Position numbers and translations under genes: made by a program. This document shows positions 33,650 to 45,400 of a DNA stretch of 64,000 bases, one piece after another. Position 1 is the stretch's first letter, and each line of letters opens with the position of its first letter. The stretch is taken from assembly GCA_002104985.1 (NCBI GenBank), contig MCGO01000068.1:62001-126000 (forward strand), given 5' to 3'. This DNA comes from Rhizoclosmatium globosum (Eukaryota > Chytridiomycota > Chytridiomycetes > Chytridiales > Chytriomycetaceae). Under the pieces are notes generated by a model. The model had not been told where the DNA came from. It ran no database searches and saw only the letters and a program-made list of their open reading frames with translations.

Positions 33650-35945
33650 TTATTCATCTTCTTCATCTACTTTTCTCTTTCTCGAACGCTTCTCAGCATT
33701 CTCATTAGTGTGGTATGCGGTCCAACAATCAGGAATACACAAGTTTGCATCACACTCGACGCAAAACAGGTTTGGTTTTGCAATATTCCCTGAAGGTGTG
33801 CCGGGACATAGAGCACTGGCACAAGCTCGCTGTCCACGTTTATCTATCACCACATGTCTTCCAGTCATCCGAGTTGCATTTCCAGACTCCGCGTGAGTTT
33901 CTCTCCTCCTTTTGCGCCCCTCACGTTCCTCATCGTATGTACCTTGGTATTTCCTCAAAATCTGGTCAACCAATTCCAAACGGAAGTCATGGTGTGTCAG
34001 TTTAGGACGAAATGCACGCAAGCAGATGTATGCGTTCACCAACATCAAATCAAGCAACCATTCAAAGATTTTACGATACCAACGTTTCAATCGGTTTCTG
34101 TTTTTAGTGTGTTATTTTGGCATGATAATGAAGGGAAGATACAAGCCTAGCAATTTGACGGCCATGACGAATCTGGTCAGCAAGATCCACACCTGGCATA
34201 CCATGGTTGTACAAATCAATAACAGCTGGCTTCTTCGTTACTGGGTTCATTTCCGGGGATCCAAACGAGGAGAGAAAGCGGACATCCTTCTTGTCAAGCC
34301 ACGTAAATGCGAAGAAGTTGGATGAAAAAAGGGTCAGCATTTCCCCTTTCTCATTGGCCTTCCACGACTTCTTTGTAATAGCAGTAGGCAGCAGTCTCCT
34401 ACCTTTGCGGACAGTCCCCATGCAATGAATCCCTTGCTTGAGGAGAAACAAGAAGAGAACAATATCTGAGTACCAATTGTCTGTCACTAAAACATGTCCC
34501 ATATTGAAGAGAGGCTCCATTAATGACAATACAATCTTTCCTGGAACTTGCATGTCATTCAAGACACCTGTGGCAGTGAGCGCAGCAGACAAGGGATATT
34601 TGTTTTCAGCTCCTTCATCCACCATAATGCGAAAGACAAATCCAGTGGCGGCACACGCAAGAATAAAAAATTTGAAGCCCCACTTATCAGCTTTCGAGGG
34701 GATGTATCTGCGGAGCGAATGATTTCCCTTCCAAAGCAGAAGGCTTTCGTCAACAGAGACGTAACGACCAAGAGACCATAACTGCCCAAACAGACCAGTT
34801 ACAAGTGAAAAAAAGTCCCTTATCTTCCAAAATCTGTCTGATGCATTTGTGTTCTGAGGTGCTTCATTGTCTGCAAAGTGTAGCATCGAATGGATCTCCA
34901 AAAAACGATCCCGAGCCATTGTCTTCGAAAAAATGGGAGTTTCGAGGAGCTTTCGTGTAGACCAATTATCAGAAATATGTTGCTTGCCATGAATTTCGAC
35001 CAAAATCAAGACTGCCAAAAAGACCCAAAACTCAGCAGTTGTGACAGAAATACGTTCTCTGGTGCCCCCAGTACCCTTCAATTTCACTGGATTGCGAGCC
35101 ATGTGTAGATTGGTCTGGGTAATCACAAGGGAAACTGCGGCAACAGTAAAAAAACATGTGAATGCTTCAATGGCCGTCTGAACAGTACACGCAGCTCCAC
35201 TTGGAACACCATTCTCATGCTGGCCGCGGAATGGAAACTGCTGGGTGTAATCGGCACTGTCAGGTTTCGTTTGTGTCCAATTCATTTCCGTTGCCTCCTT
35301 CATCAATGCAGAGATCTGCTCCGGACCCTCCGCTGCAGCCCCTTCCTGGGGTCCAGAATTACCACGCCCCCTGCCACGCCCGCTGCCTTTGCCTCTGCCT
35401 TTCCCCCTTTCGCCACGACCACGCCCACGACCACGCCCACGCCCACTCCCACGCCCACGATTATGACCGCGACCAATACCAGAAGGGCCAGGAGTTGCTG
35501 CTGGCGTGGCAGTAGGTGTGTCATCATCATCATCATCGGCATCTGCGAACGCCTCAACTTCTTCAGGACGCTGACGAGAAGACCTTGGTTGAAAAGGGTT
35601 TTCAGTTCCATCGTCGCACCGAGAACACTTCCAGTAACGAGGTGGGATAAGATAGCCTTTATTATCATGCGTGAACTCTTCTTCAAGGCACTCTGTGTGG
35701 TACCAACGCTGGCAATCATCGCAGCTGCATCAAGATTTAGCTCCATTAATCTAAGTTAAGTACAACACTCACCGAACCATCTCACCTTCATCAGCAGTCG
35801 ACGGACACAAACAATGGATCCATGGTTCATCTTCATCCTCGCTATCATCCCTTTCTGAAGACTCCAGTGCACTCATTTCACTCCCAGATCCAAGGGGCAC
35901 TCTTTCTTCGTCGGATCCGTCATTATCAAAGTCGCCAATAGCCAT
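33650..35945 (-). CDS. piggyBac transposase with N-terminal PHD finger
   Basis: Domains in order from ATG 35945: acidic N-terminus; a complete C4HC3 PHD finger (CLC, then MVRCDDCQRWYHTEC, then WKCSRC), split by an intron at 35725-35772; a polyAsp run; an Arg/Gly-rich linker (about 35360-35470); and the piggyBac DDE core. The core contains SVDESLLLWKGNHSLRRYIP (first Asp), VLVTDNWYSD (second Asp) and GVDLADQ (third Asp). A C-terminal region KRWYRKIFEWLLDLMLVNAY and a Cys-rich domain (CASALCPG, CVECDANLC, CWTAYH) end at 33650. A join or small frame change is needed near 34090-34110; an AG acceptor exists, but the phase does not fit exactly. Catalyses cut-and-paste at TTAA. The PHD finger probably reads histone tails and steers integration (inference). 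Confidence 0.9.
35365..35470 (-). repeat. Arg/Gly-encoding minisatellite in the transposase linker
   Basis: Imperfect six-base repeats of the CGTGGG type (CCCACG on the plus strand) encode an uninterrupted GRGRGRG-like stretch between the PHD finger and the DDE core. Such RGG/RG tracts often bind nucleic acid. Confidence 0.8.
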
Positions 35946-36036
35946 AGTTGCAGTGTAAGAGGGGTCTGTGAGTATGCGTGCTTTCCAAACGCCAACAGGG
36001 AAAAATGAACGAAAAAAATTTTCACCCCTCCGTGCT

Positions 36037-36047
36037 CAAGGGGTTAA
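36037..36047 (+). repeat. Right terminal inverted repeat and TTAA target duplication
   Basis: CAAGGGG at 36037-36043 is the reverse complement of the left end. TTAA at 36044-36047 is the second target copy, followed by host coding sequence (minus strand, ending NVN then I). Confidence 0.9.
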
Positions 36048-36408
36048 TGTTCACATTACCACCAAAGTTGGGTCCTTCAAGAACGAAGCGGCCCCGATTC
36101 CCTTGAAAGGCAAAGTCTTCAATATCCGAGGGAAGGGATACAACCAATTGTACAGAAAGTTCGTTCCCGAATCCAAACATATTAAAGCTTGTGAATGTTG
36201 GTGTGATGAATCTTGCAGTCAGCTTGGAGTTCTCCACGTCGAAATCGAGTTTAGATTCCGCAAAGTACGTGTCTCTGCCATTTGTTTTTTCGTATGATAT
36301 GGTAGCGTCATTGGTGGTTCCTTGGCGAATGATGACATGAACCTCAGCTGATCCTGAGCAAGTGAGATCGAGAGATTTAAAGGGAGAGGGAATGGTATCA
36401 ATGGGCAT
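36044..36408 (-). pseudogene. DUF4097-like gene, copy 2: N-terminal part, cut by transposon
   Basis: ATG 36408 starts MPIDTIPSPFKSLDLTCSGS, the N-terminal block of the family (compare the copy at 32359). It continues through FGFGNELSVQLVVSLPSDIEDF to FGGNVN, where host sequence meets TTAA 36044-36047 and runs into the transposon end; the apparent last residues INPLSTEG are transposon-encoded. The promoter region is intact and faces the MYND gene at 36592, so a truncated transcript could still be made. Confidence 0.85.
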
Positions 36409-36591
36409 AGTTTAGATGAGATTTGTGATGTTTTGAGAGTTTGGTTCCTTGCCCCTCTTATTGAATGAGAATCGTGGAACAGATTGTGCCCACGAAACGA
36501 AAGCACCACAAGAGAACTATTGTTATTATATATTATAAAAAAGAGGAGAAGGCAGAAAGAAGAAGAACGAAAGAGAAAGAATTGTTTCGAA

Positions 36592-38953
36592 ATGGAGGAC
36601 ACTGAAATCGATCAACTGGTTGACGACATTGTCAAGCTGCGTATCGCAGATCCAACGCTCTCAATCAAGCAAGTTCATGCCATTTACATCGAGCAAGGAA
36701 AAGACTATTCACATGCGAAAGTTAAGAAAGCCTTCAGTAAAGCAACAAGGATCGTAAATCCCGACTTGCCTCAGACGCCAAAGAAGAAAGATTCCGCCCT
36801 TGAAAAGATCCAGCCTCTTGCTGATTCAACCATGGTGCACAAGCGTATTGATACAACGGAGTTGTTGAAGGAGGCAGTGCAGCATATCACAGACGAGAAG
36901 AAGTGCCTTCAATTGGCAGCGCAGTCTTTCCTAATTGATTCAAAGCTTCCAGATCTTAACAGGATTGATGAGGTAACGAGGCGGAGCTTGGTGAACTTAC
37001 AGTTTTGACTGGAGGTTTCTAGGGTTATATCCAAAAGTTAAGAGACATCGCCGGCAGAGTTACCAAGGATGAAGTCTCTACGATTGATCAAGTAGCCAAC
37101 GGCTACGTGCTCACTGCAGGAATTCACTTGGCGATGCAATCCTTCCCAAAAGCATCAACAAACTTGACTGAGGCAATCAACATTATGAAATCATCAACCG
37201 ACAAACTTAAATTGGCGTCTATCTATTCGTTCAGGAGCTCTGTTTTTGCCGGATGGGGTCGTTTGTTTGAATCATCAAGCGACTTGGACACTGCCCTTGA
37301 ATTGAATCCTAAGTGTACAAAGAGCCGCGCATATCGCTGTATCTTACGCCATAGAAAGAAAGAAGTCGAAGATGCCATTGAAGATGCTCAGATGCTCTAT
37401 CATCTCAATCCTGATGGATCGTTTTTCCACTCAGATCCGTGCTACATTGTCGCAATCAATCTCTTTGCCCAAAGAAGTCTTGATGCAGGGAAATTCTGGT
37501 TGGAATTAGGAGACCGCTTTATGTATCAGTATCCTACAGACAAACATCCTCGATACTTTGAAGCTCACCAGCTTTACGAAGATTTGAAACGAAATGCACC
37601 TCGAAAGGTATTTGAGCTTCCTCTTAGAGCCGCAAGACAGAAAGGCCCCGTTGGTGAATTAGATCGAATTGGAGATACAGTCTTCCAAAAAATGCTGGAA
37701 GATTCGTTTATGAGAACCAAGAATAAGTCAAAGACAAAGAATCCTATTGATATGAAGCCATACATCGTTCACCCAAGCAAAATGGACACTTCAATTCCTT
37801 TGCTTCCTGAGGACGGAGATCAAACGGGGCTTGTTGGACTTGGAGCACAGGCACTGCGCGAGGCATGGGCTGAAGGAATGGACTTTGAGCCTCTTGATGG
37901 AATGCCCTTGTTGCACAAAAAATGTTTCCTGGGTGACATCAAGTGGATGAAGGAAAATCAGGAATGGAGAATGCTTGAACTTCGTGTGAGCGCAATGAGG
38001 TTTACGCCTTTGATGTGTGTTATTCAAGGTTGCCGACTTCTTGCTCATTTTGAAATTGGATGGATCATAAGGCTGTGGCTGAACTCTTGCTAGAGAAAGG
38101 AGCGCAAATCAATGCTCGCTGTGTCATTGGAAACACAGCGCTGTTCTACACTTGCGGACTTGGTTGCAATGAGAAGACACTTGAAATTGAAAGACTCTTG
38201 CTCGAGGTCTGTTGCAAAGATATTGTCATAACGTTTCTAATCATCTCATTAGAAAGGAGCTGCTGTAAACATTCAAAATCGATTTGGTTGCACTGCGGTT
38301 ATGGCTCCTGTAATGGGAGGCTATGGCAAAGCTATTAGTCTGCTTATGGAGTATGGTTGTAATCCAAAAATCCCAGACTATGAAGGGTCTGTTCCTCTTG
38401 AAATTGCAAGAAGCCGTCCAACCATCTATCAAACAATGAGTAAAAGCGAAGCTGCAAGTATGCGGGCTCGAGCTGATCCCACTGATACATCCATCGAAAA
38501 AATTGGCTGTCGAGTATGTGGATCCAGTGAGCGCCAACTTAAATATTGTCCGGCGTGTTTGGTCACTGCTTATTGTTCGACGTCATGCCAGAGTGCCGAT
38601 TGGAAGCTACACAAGGGAGCCTGCCGCAAAGATAATGTAGTTACAGTTACTCTGTCAAGTACTGGGGGGCAGTTGTCAGCATCAATGGTTCAAAGAAAGC
38701 TGACGAAGCTGCCAAAAACCGACCAATTCGCACTGTGAAAATTCAAGCAAATGGTCTTGGCCCTCATTTGGTGTATGATAAGGAGCGGTCGTTTACCAAA
38801 GCGATTTTGCCTAGCGATGCCAATTATTCGAGAATCACTGCTATCATAAGACAAGATGGAGTACTTGGAGCCAAAGGATACTTTCGCGCAATTGTGGAGG
38901 GTAATACAATGAAAGTTCTTGTTTCAGAGCTTTTGCCTCCTTGTGATTGGTAA
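36592..38953 (+). CDS. TPR/ankyrin/MYND zinc-finger protein, copy 1
   Basis: The N-terminal block VKLRIADPTLSIKQVHAIY is followed by a TPR-like helical region (SSVFAGWGRLFESSSDLDTA, about 37237-37296). A Lys-rich middle and an ankyrin pair (AELLLEKGAQINARCVIGNT, about 38079-38138) precede the MYND finger CRVCGSSERQLKYCPACLV then YCSTSCQSADWKLHKGAC (38512-38628). Introns at about 36971-37021 and 38207-38255. Compared with copy 2 the frame is off by one near 38050 and near 38665 (six G instead of seven). These could be errors or could make this copy non-functional. MYND fingers bind Pro-rich partners; substrate and partners unknown. The 3' flank holds a duplicated BRCA2 fragment. Confidence 0.75.
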
Positions 38954-39000
38954 CATAATATAAATGCAATTATTTTTACTTTTTTTGATTACTATAAAGA

Positions 39001-39450
39001 AGCAATGAGTTCCTGGAAGTCCTCTGACGTTCTGTGTATTCCTTAAATGAGGCATTCATAATTCATAATTAAGAAACTCACCGAAACTTCATCAGCCCAG
39101 CCTTCAGCTCCGATTCTAGCTTTCCCATATGCGTATATATTAAGCCAGCGTGTTTCATTTGCGAGTAATGATGTGAATTTACACAATGAAAGTACTCAAC
39201 ATTCCGCAAACACAGGACGTCACCGACCTTATATAGTTTAAGTAATGTACCAGCCTTCAATGCTTAACTTTTCCTTGACTTTCCCAAATAGTTTGCTATA
39301 CGATTGCACTTTCACAGACTTCAGCGTTTCATCGACAATACAAACTTCAGATTCTGTTGAGTTATCACTAGCCTCATAACGTCAAAAAACATCGCTTTAG
39401 CTTAAGTCGTTCAATTGGTCAATCTTCATATACGTTCGAGGTGTATAGGG
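39001..39450 (-). pseudogene. Duplicated BRCA2 3'-end fragment
   Basis: This stretch matches the BRCA2 3' end at 42400-42855 almost base for base, with small indels. The last large exon is still largely open (KVGDVLCLRNVEYFHCVNSH) and its splice donor (minus strand CGGTGAGTTTC at about 39078) is preserved. The exon before it has lost its frame (A-run near 39382). Similarity stops abruptly near 39450. It has no promoter or upstream BRCA2 exons, so it is a passenger of the MYND gene duplication. Confidence 0.85.
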
Positions 39451-39985
39451 TGAACCACAATTTAAGAAGATTTGTGGTAATACAACACGTTCTACACTCA
39501 TACATGGCGTCGAAAATAGCAACAACGGTTAGTTTACTCCGAAAAATCGCCTGTGGCGGTTAATTGATGCAAAACAATATAACTGACGGAGTTAGTTGCT
39601 AAACGCCATTATTGCAGGTTATTAACAGAGCCATAAATTTATTGCATCCATTTATTTAGCGAGCTGGAGCTGGTCGCACGTACCATTCTTATCATTGAAA
39701 TAGTTTGAATTGTAAAGTCACAATAAAATAGAATCTGATTTCATCGAAACAGAAAACATTATAATTAATCGATTCAGAAAATACAAGAGGTTTTCTACAG
39801 AGCAGCAGCGGCTTCTACAATCTTCGTTTGGCCCTATCACCCAGTTCCATCACGTTGATAAAAAATAAGAATTTAACTGATAGTATTGTATTGTCGTGCA
39901 TAGAACAGTGTTCTTTATTTGGTTCTTTGGGTTGTTAGCTTCTTGGTGTGAACACGGTTATTCTATTTTTAGAAGTCCTAAAAAG
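39451..39985. other. Intergenic region upstream of MYND copy 2
   Basis: About 535 bp between the end of the BRCA2 fragment and ATG 39986. AT-rich, no domain-bearing frame and no similarity seen to the upstream region of MYND copy 1. It must contain the promoter of copy 2. Nothing else recognised. Confidence 0.4.
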
Positions 39986-42364
39986 ATGGAAACTGAAGCG
40001 GAAGCTGAAAACAACCGGCTTGTTGACGAGATTGTCAAGCTCCGGACCGCGGATCCAACGCTCTCGATTAAGCAAGTTCATGCGATTTACGTTGACCAGG
40101 GAAAGGACTACTCACATGCCAAAGTCAAGAAGGCGTTCAGCAAGGCAACTAAGATTGTGAATCCTGACTTACCCAAGGCGCCAACGAAGAATAAGTCTGC
40201 GGTTCCTGTGATCCAGTCTCTTGCCGATCCAACTAAAGTGCACAAACGTGTGGATGTGACGAAGATGTTCAAGGACGCCCTAAAGATCACCAACGACAGC
40301 GATAAGCTTCGTTTAGCAGCAGATGCATTCATGATTGATTCAAAAGTTCCTGATTTCAACTCGATCAATCAGGTTTGCCAGATACTTTGCTGCTTTGGAG
40401 CTCCTCAACTAACGCCACTACCAGAACGACATCCAGAAGATTGCTACGATCGCCGATAGTGTCACTAAGACTAAGTCTGCATCCGCAGAATCAATTGCTG
40501 ATGCATGGGTTGTACTCTCTGGTGTTTGTTTGAGTTTGCGAACTTTCCCACAAGCGATTGGTGGTTTGGTTGAAGCCATTCGGATCTTGAAAGCGCAAGA
40601 TACTGTAAACAAACTCAGACTGGCCGCCGTTCATTCTTTAAAAAGCTCAGTATTTGCTCTTTGGGGCCGTTTGGCGGACTCGACTGAAGATCTCGATTTA
40701 GCATTGGAGCTTAACCCAGGATGTGCTAAAACACGGTCTTTCAGATGCATTCTATTGCATCGGAGCAATCGAGTTCAGGAAACAATCGATGAGGCACAAG
40801 TTCTGTATCATCTTAATCCAGATGGGTCGTTCCACCATTCAGACCCATGTTATATGGCTGCAATTAACCTATTCGACCGTGATTCTCTTGATGCGGGAAA
40901 ATACTGGTTGGAATTAGGAGACCGCTTTATGTATCAGTACCCCACCGAAAAGAACTATTTGTACTCCGAGGCTCACAGCAAATATACTAATCTTAAGCGC
41001 AATGCGCCGAAAAAGACTTTTGATTTCCCACTGAGAACTCCAACGCGAAAGGCGGGTTTGGCAGGAGATTTGGACAGACTGGGAGACTTGGTCTATCAAA
41101 AAATGGTGGATGCGTCAGTTCGTCCACTCTCGAAAACTCAGAAGTTTGATTTGAAGAAATGCACTGTGGATCCAAGCAAAATGGATACTTCTATCCCTTT
41201 ACTTCCAGAAGATGGCGATCAAAGTGGACTTAAAGAAGAAGGAGCTCAAGCTCTTCGGGAAGCATGGTCTGAAGGAATGGATTTTGAGCCAGTGGATGGA
41301 ATGCCATTGTTGCACAAGAAATGTTTCCTTGGTGACATCAAGTGGCTGAAAGAAAACCAAGAATGGAGAATGCTCGAACTTCGTGTGAGTGGTATGAGAT
41401 TCACGCCGTTGATGTGCGTGATTCAAGGATGTCGCCAGTTTGCTCAGTTTCTAAAATGGATGGATCATAAAGCGGTGGTGGAATTATTGTTGGAGAAGGG
41501 GGCTCAAATCAATGCACGTTGCGTTATTGGCAACACATCACTATTCTATGCGAGCGGATTTGGATGCACTCCCAAGACTTTGGAAATTGCGAAAGTTCTT
41601 CTCCAGGTACCAGTTAAACTCACCTTATCAATTGCAAACTCACCTTTTTCATAACCTAGAATGGGGCTGCTGTAAACATCCAGAATCGATTCGGTGCCAC
41701 GCCCCTCATGACGCCAATTATGGCAGGAACAGAGGAAGCCATAAAACTTTTGGTTGAATGGGGAGCTGACCCCAAAATCTCAGATTATGAGGGAACAGTT
41801 CCTTTGGAAATCGCAAAGTCTCGTCCCGCTGTTTTCCAAATTCTGTCCAAGACAGAATCTGCCAAATTGCGTACAAAGGCTGATCAAGCCGACTCTGTCG
41901 TTGAAAAAGACAAATGTCACACATGCGCTTCAAGCGAACGTCAGTTAAAATACTGCCCATCTTGTTTGGTGACTGCTTACTGCTCGACTGCGTGCCAGAG
42001 CGAAGATTGGAAGGCGCATAAGGGTATTTGTCGTAAAGATGATGTTGTCAATGTGACTTTGTCCGAAGTCAGTGATAAAAGTACCTTTGTTTCGTTCCAG
42101 GATATCACAATCGAGGAGGCAGGAAAAACGCGTCCTATTCGAACAATCAAGATTCAATCGAATGGATATGGTGCTCATTTGGTCTATGACAAAGAACGGT
42201 CCTTCAAGAAGATGATTTCTCCTGACGAGCCAAGCTACTCCAGAATTGCTACAATCGTGAAGGAAAAGGGTGTACTTGGTGTTAAAGGATACTTTCGGGC
42301 CATTGTGGATGATAATACGATAAAAGTTCTTGTTTCAGAGCTTTTGCCTCCTTGTGATTGGTAA
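39986..42364 (+). CDS. TPR/ankyrin/MYND zinc-finger protein, copy 2
   Basis: Intact paralog of the gene at 36592. ATG 39986 begins METEAEAENNRLVDEIVKLR and is preferred over the in-frame upstream start, because the extension is hydrophobic and not shared. A TPR-like region (SSVFALWGRLADSTEDLDLA), ankyrin repeats (VVELLLEKGAQINARCVIGN; AIKLLVEWGADPKISDYEG) and the MYND finger CHTCASSERQLKYCPSC, YCSTACQSEDWKAHKGIC (41913-42032) follow. The finger has all eight zinc ligands. Introns 40374-40421 and 41607-41661. No frame break is needed. The last coding bases and the 3' flank are nearly identical to copy 1, closer than the rest of the gene. Its stop lies 38 bp from the BRCA2 stop (convergent). 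Confidence 0.85.
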
Positions 42365-42402
42365 CATAATATAAATGCAATTGTCTTTTACTTTTTTGAT
42401 TA

Positions 42403-45400
42403 CTATAAAGAAGCAATGAGTTCCTGGAAGTCCACTGACGATCTGTGTATTCCTTAGATGAGGCATTCATAATAAAGAAACTCACCGAAACTTCATCAGC
42501 CCAGCCTTCAACTCCGATTCTAGCTTTCCAGTATGCGTATATATTAATCCAGCGTGTTTCATCATTTGCGAGTAATGATGTGAATTTACACAATGACTGT
42601 ACTCAACATTCCGCAAACATAGGACGTCACCAACCTTAGATGCTTTGAGTAATGTCCCAGCCTTCAATAATTTACTTTACCTTGACTTTCCCAAATTGTT
42701 TGCTGTACGATTGTACTTTCACAGACTTAAGCGTTTCGTCGACAATACAGACGTCGGATTCTGTTGACGACATCACCAGCCCCATAACGTCAAAAACATC
42801 GCTTTGGCTTAAGTTGTTCAATTGTTCAATCTTCATATACGTTCGAGGTGTATACAGCGTTCGTTCTTCCAATTGTTGAGCAGATACAGGCATTGGTATT
42901 ATTATCTTCTTTTGGCCAAACTTGAGTGGACAAATCGACTTTCCTGAATCTGTTTTGTATCCATCAGGGAGTAGTCCAAACAACTGTGGTGCGAATACAA
43001 TTAGTTTCGGCAGCTTTCGATCGAAGTCACTTGCCTTCAAACGCTTTCCTTCTTTAAATACTTCCGTTTGCCCCCCGTCTGGATTCCAAATTGTCAATAG
43101 TGATGAAGCTGTGGTTTCAACGCCGTGTCCATCGGGCGGATAATCGCAAATCAGCATCTTGAGTATTCGAGAAACATTTCGTCGTGGAACTCTCTCCTCT
43201 ACTTCGCCTCGTATGTCATAGTCTTCAAAGCTTCTCCCTTCTCCTTTACTAGACTTTTGATACTCAAACATTAGTCGCTGACATTCCTTCTCGTAACGAA
43301 TCTGAGGCAAAGTCAACATTTCTCACATACGTCAAGATTTACCTGATAGTTTCTTTCAGCTTCGTCCTCCTCCGCCTGCGAGAGCATGACTTTGTTCTCG
43401 ACATAGCAAATAGGGTATACTCTCATCACAACAATATCCATCATGGGTATAGGACCACCATTTGCCACAACGCTTCCAATTCCAACTTGAAATGGATATG
43501 GACGGGCTTGGTATCCGAGTTTCGCGTCCCATTTCGCAGGACGAGTTCCATTGGACGAAAGAGACATGAACAATCTATCTTCGATTTCAAGTGGCGGCCG
43601 CTGACCTTCGCCTACAGTCTAAACGACAAGTTACTATCTGACGAGTTAACGCAGTCAACATACCTGAGCCCCGAATATCATAATTTTCTGTCCTATTTTC
43701 AGACTCCCGCGTAAAACCGCTCGAGATAAAGTAGGATCTAAATGCGCTTTTAAGCTGTACCAGCCATCAGTAACTCGGACCATTACGGGGGACTCTTCGA
43801 TAGATCTTACTGAAATAATGGGAATAAGCATCAGCAATCAATCAATTTCCAACAATATGCACTCACAATCAATTCCATTCTCCAATACTGATTGCCCCGC
43901 AACATATACGTCCGCAATACACAGGACAATTAAAGGATCGGCCGTCCGATCTCCTTCACAGATCAAATGAAGACACGACCGCTTTCCATCCTTGTATTCA
44001 CGTTGATACCTAGCAAAGTATTAAGACCTTGTGATTCAAATGCTCACGCCGTACCTGTACATCATTTGCTCAACAATCACATCTTTCTTCCAGTAAGTGT
44101 CACATGAGTTCGGAAACGAACGAACTAATCCTGCAAGTTTCCAAAAACCCATCCATAGTGATTTTCAACCCATCGCTCATAACTGCTTTCGGCTCGCAGC
44201 CACGCTCCAAAAGCTCATTCGGCACTCCTCAAGACCCCACAAGCCAAATTTATAAGTTCGCGAGGTGATTGAGTTGAGCGAATGACTTCATAGTCCCTGA
44301 TCAACTGTTGAGATTACACCCCAAAAAAAATAAGAATAGCGTACATTATTTGCTCTAATTCTTCAACACTCTTTTCCTGACGTGGGATGCCTTTAAAATA
44401 TTCTCGCATAGGAATTCGTTTTGGCCCTTATGAATACAGTTAGAAAGTATAATCGACGTTTCCGAACCACACCTTCTGGAATCACCAATTTCGCAACCTT
44501 CTCTCCTACACCCATCTGCAAAGGTTTTGGGGTTTCTGCAGCTGGTTGAACTTGTTTCGGGGGAATAAACTTGGAAGACGGGGTCTTGAAAGGTCTCCTT
44601 GCAACTGAGGCAGGAGTTGCCTTCACAGCTGTTCGAAGCAATGAATTGACCCGTTGAGGCTAACACATTATTTTTGAACCCGATACGCGGTGTAGAAGTT
44701 GTGGAAGCGGGTGTTGATCGAAGTAGAGGCAGTTTGAAGGGTTTTGTCGTTGGTTTAGGCGTTTCTATATATGATGACGCTTTAGGCACAGGTGCAGGGG
44801 TCGGATTCACTTCTGTGTTGATGTTTTTTGAGGCGAGGAATTGAGGCCATTTGTGGTTGCTTGATGTTTCGGGAGTTGGCGGAACTGAATCTTGACGTGT
44901 TTTGTCCAAGTCACCCCAGAACACTTGCATCAAGTCAGTTGTCGGGGCTTCATCTTCTTGCTCAACGGTCTTTCCGTGTTTGGACACGTCTTCAGCAGAG
45001 GGTGACGGGAGTCGTTTCCGTTAATAGATAAGTGCCAGGTTCAGATGATGACTGCCGTTCAATATTTGCTAATTGCGCTGAGGACATGAGAGATTTGGCA
45101 AATTCAATATTAGAAGATGACGGAGGAGCCATGGGTTTCTTAAAAGCTGTTGCGAATCCAAACTTTGGAACAATGTCGATTGCCTCATTTTCAAACAACT
45201 TTGCCGCCGATGCTTGATTTTCAAGTGACACGGGTGGAAGCGACTTCTTGGAAGCAGTCATAAATCCACCTCCTCTGAATTCGTTGGCCATGTTGTTGGT
45301 TATTTCCTCCGTCACTTTCAATACACGCCTGGCACTGTCCAAATCAGCCTTCGAAACAGGTGGAAGTTTCTTTCGTGACGCAGTCATGAAACCTCTACCC

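Larger units (their letters stand above)
33130..36047 (-). mobile_element. piggyBac-superfamily DNA transposon with PHD-finger transposase
   Basis: The element proper is 33134-36043 (2910 bp) between two TTAA copies, the piggyBac target site. Its ends are CCCCTTG at the left and CAAGGGG at the right, a 7-bp perfect terminal inverted repeat. A 9-bp subterminal inverted repeat, TTGGCGTTT at 33148-33156 and AAACGCCAA at 35987-35995, lies further in. It carries a transposase gene on the minus strand and a small convergent gene on the plus strand; their stop codons are 26 bp apart. It is inserted in a DUF4097-like gene read on the same strand as the transposase. The intact DDE core suggests recent activity. 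Confidence 0.92.

Noticed and set aside
32418..36408. Retrotransposon or viral insertion in the DUF4097-like gene
   Set aside because: TTAA duplication, short terminal inverted repeats and a DDE piggyBac core identify a cut-and-paste DNA transposon; no reverse transcriptase or long terminal repeats.
39451..39985. Solo element or MITE between the BRCA2 fragment and MYND copy 2
   Set aside because: No terminal inverted repeat or target duplication could be found by eye.
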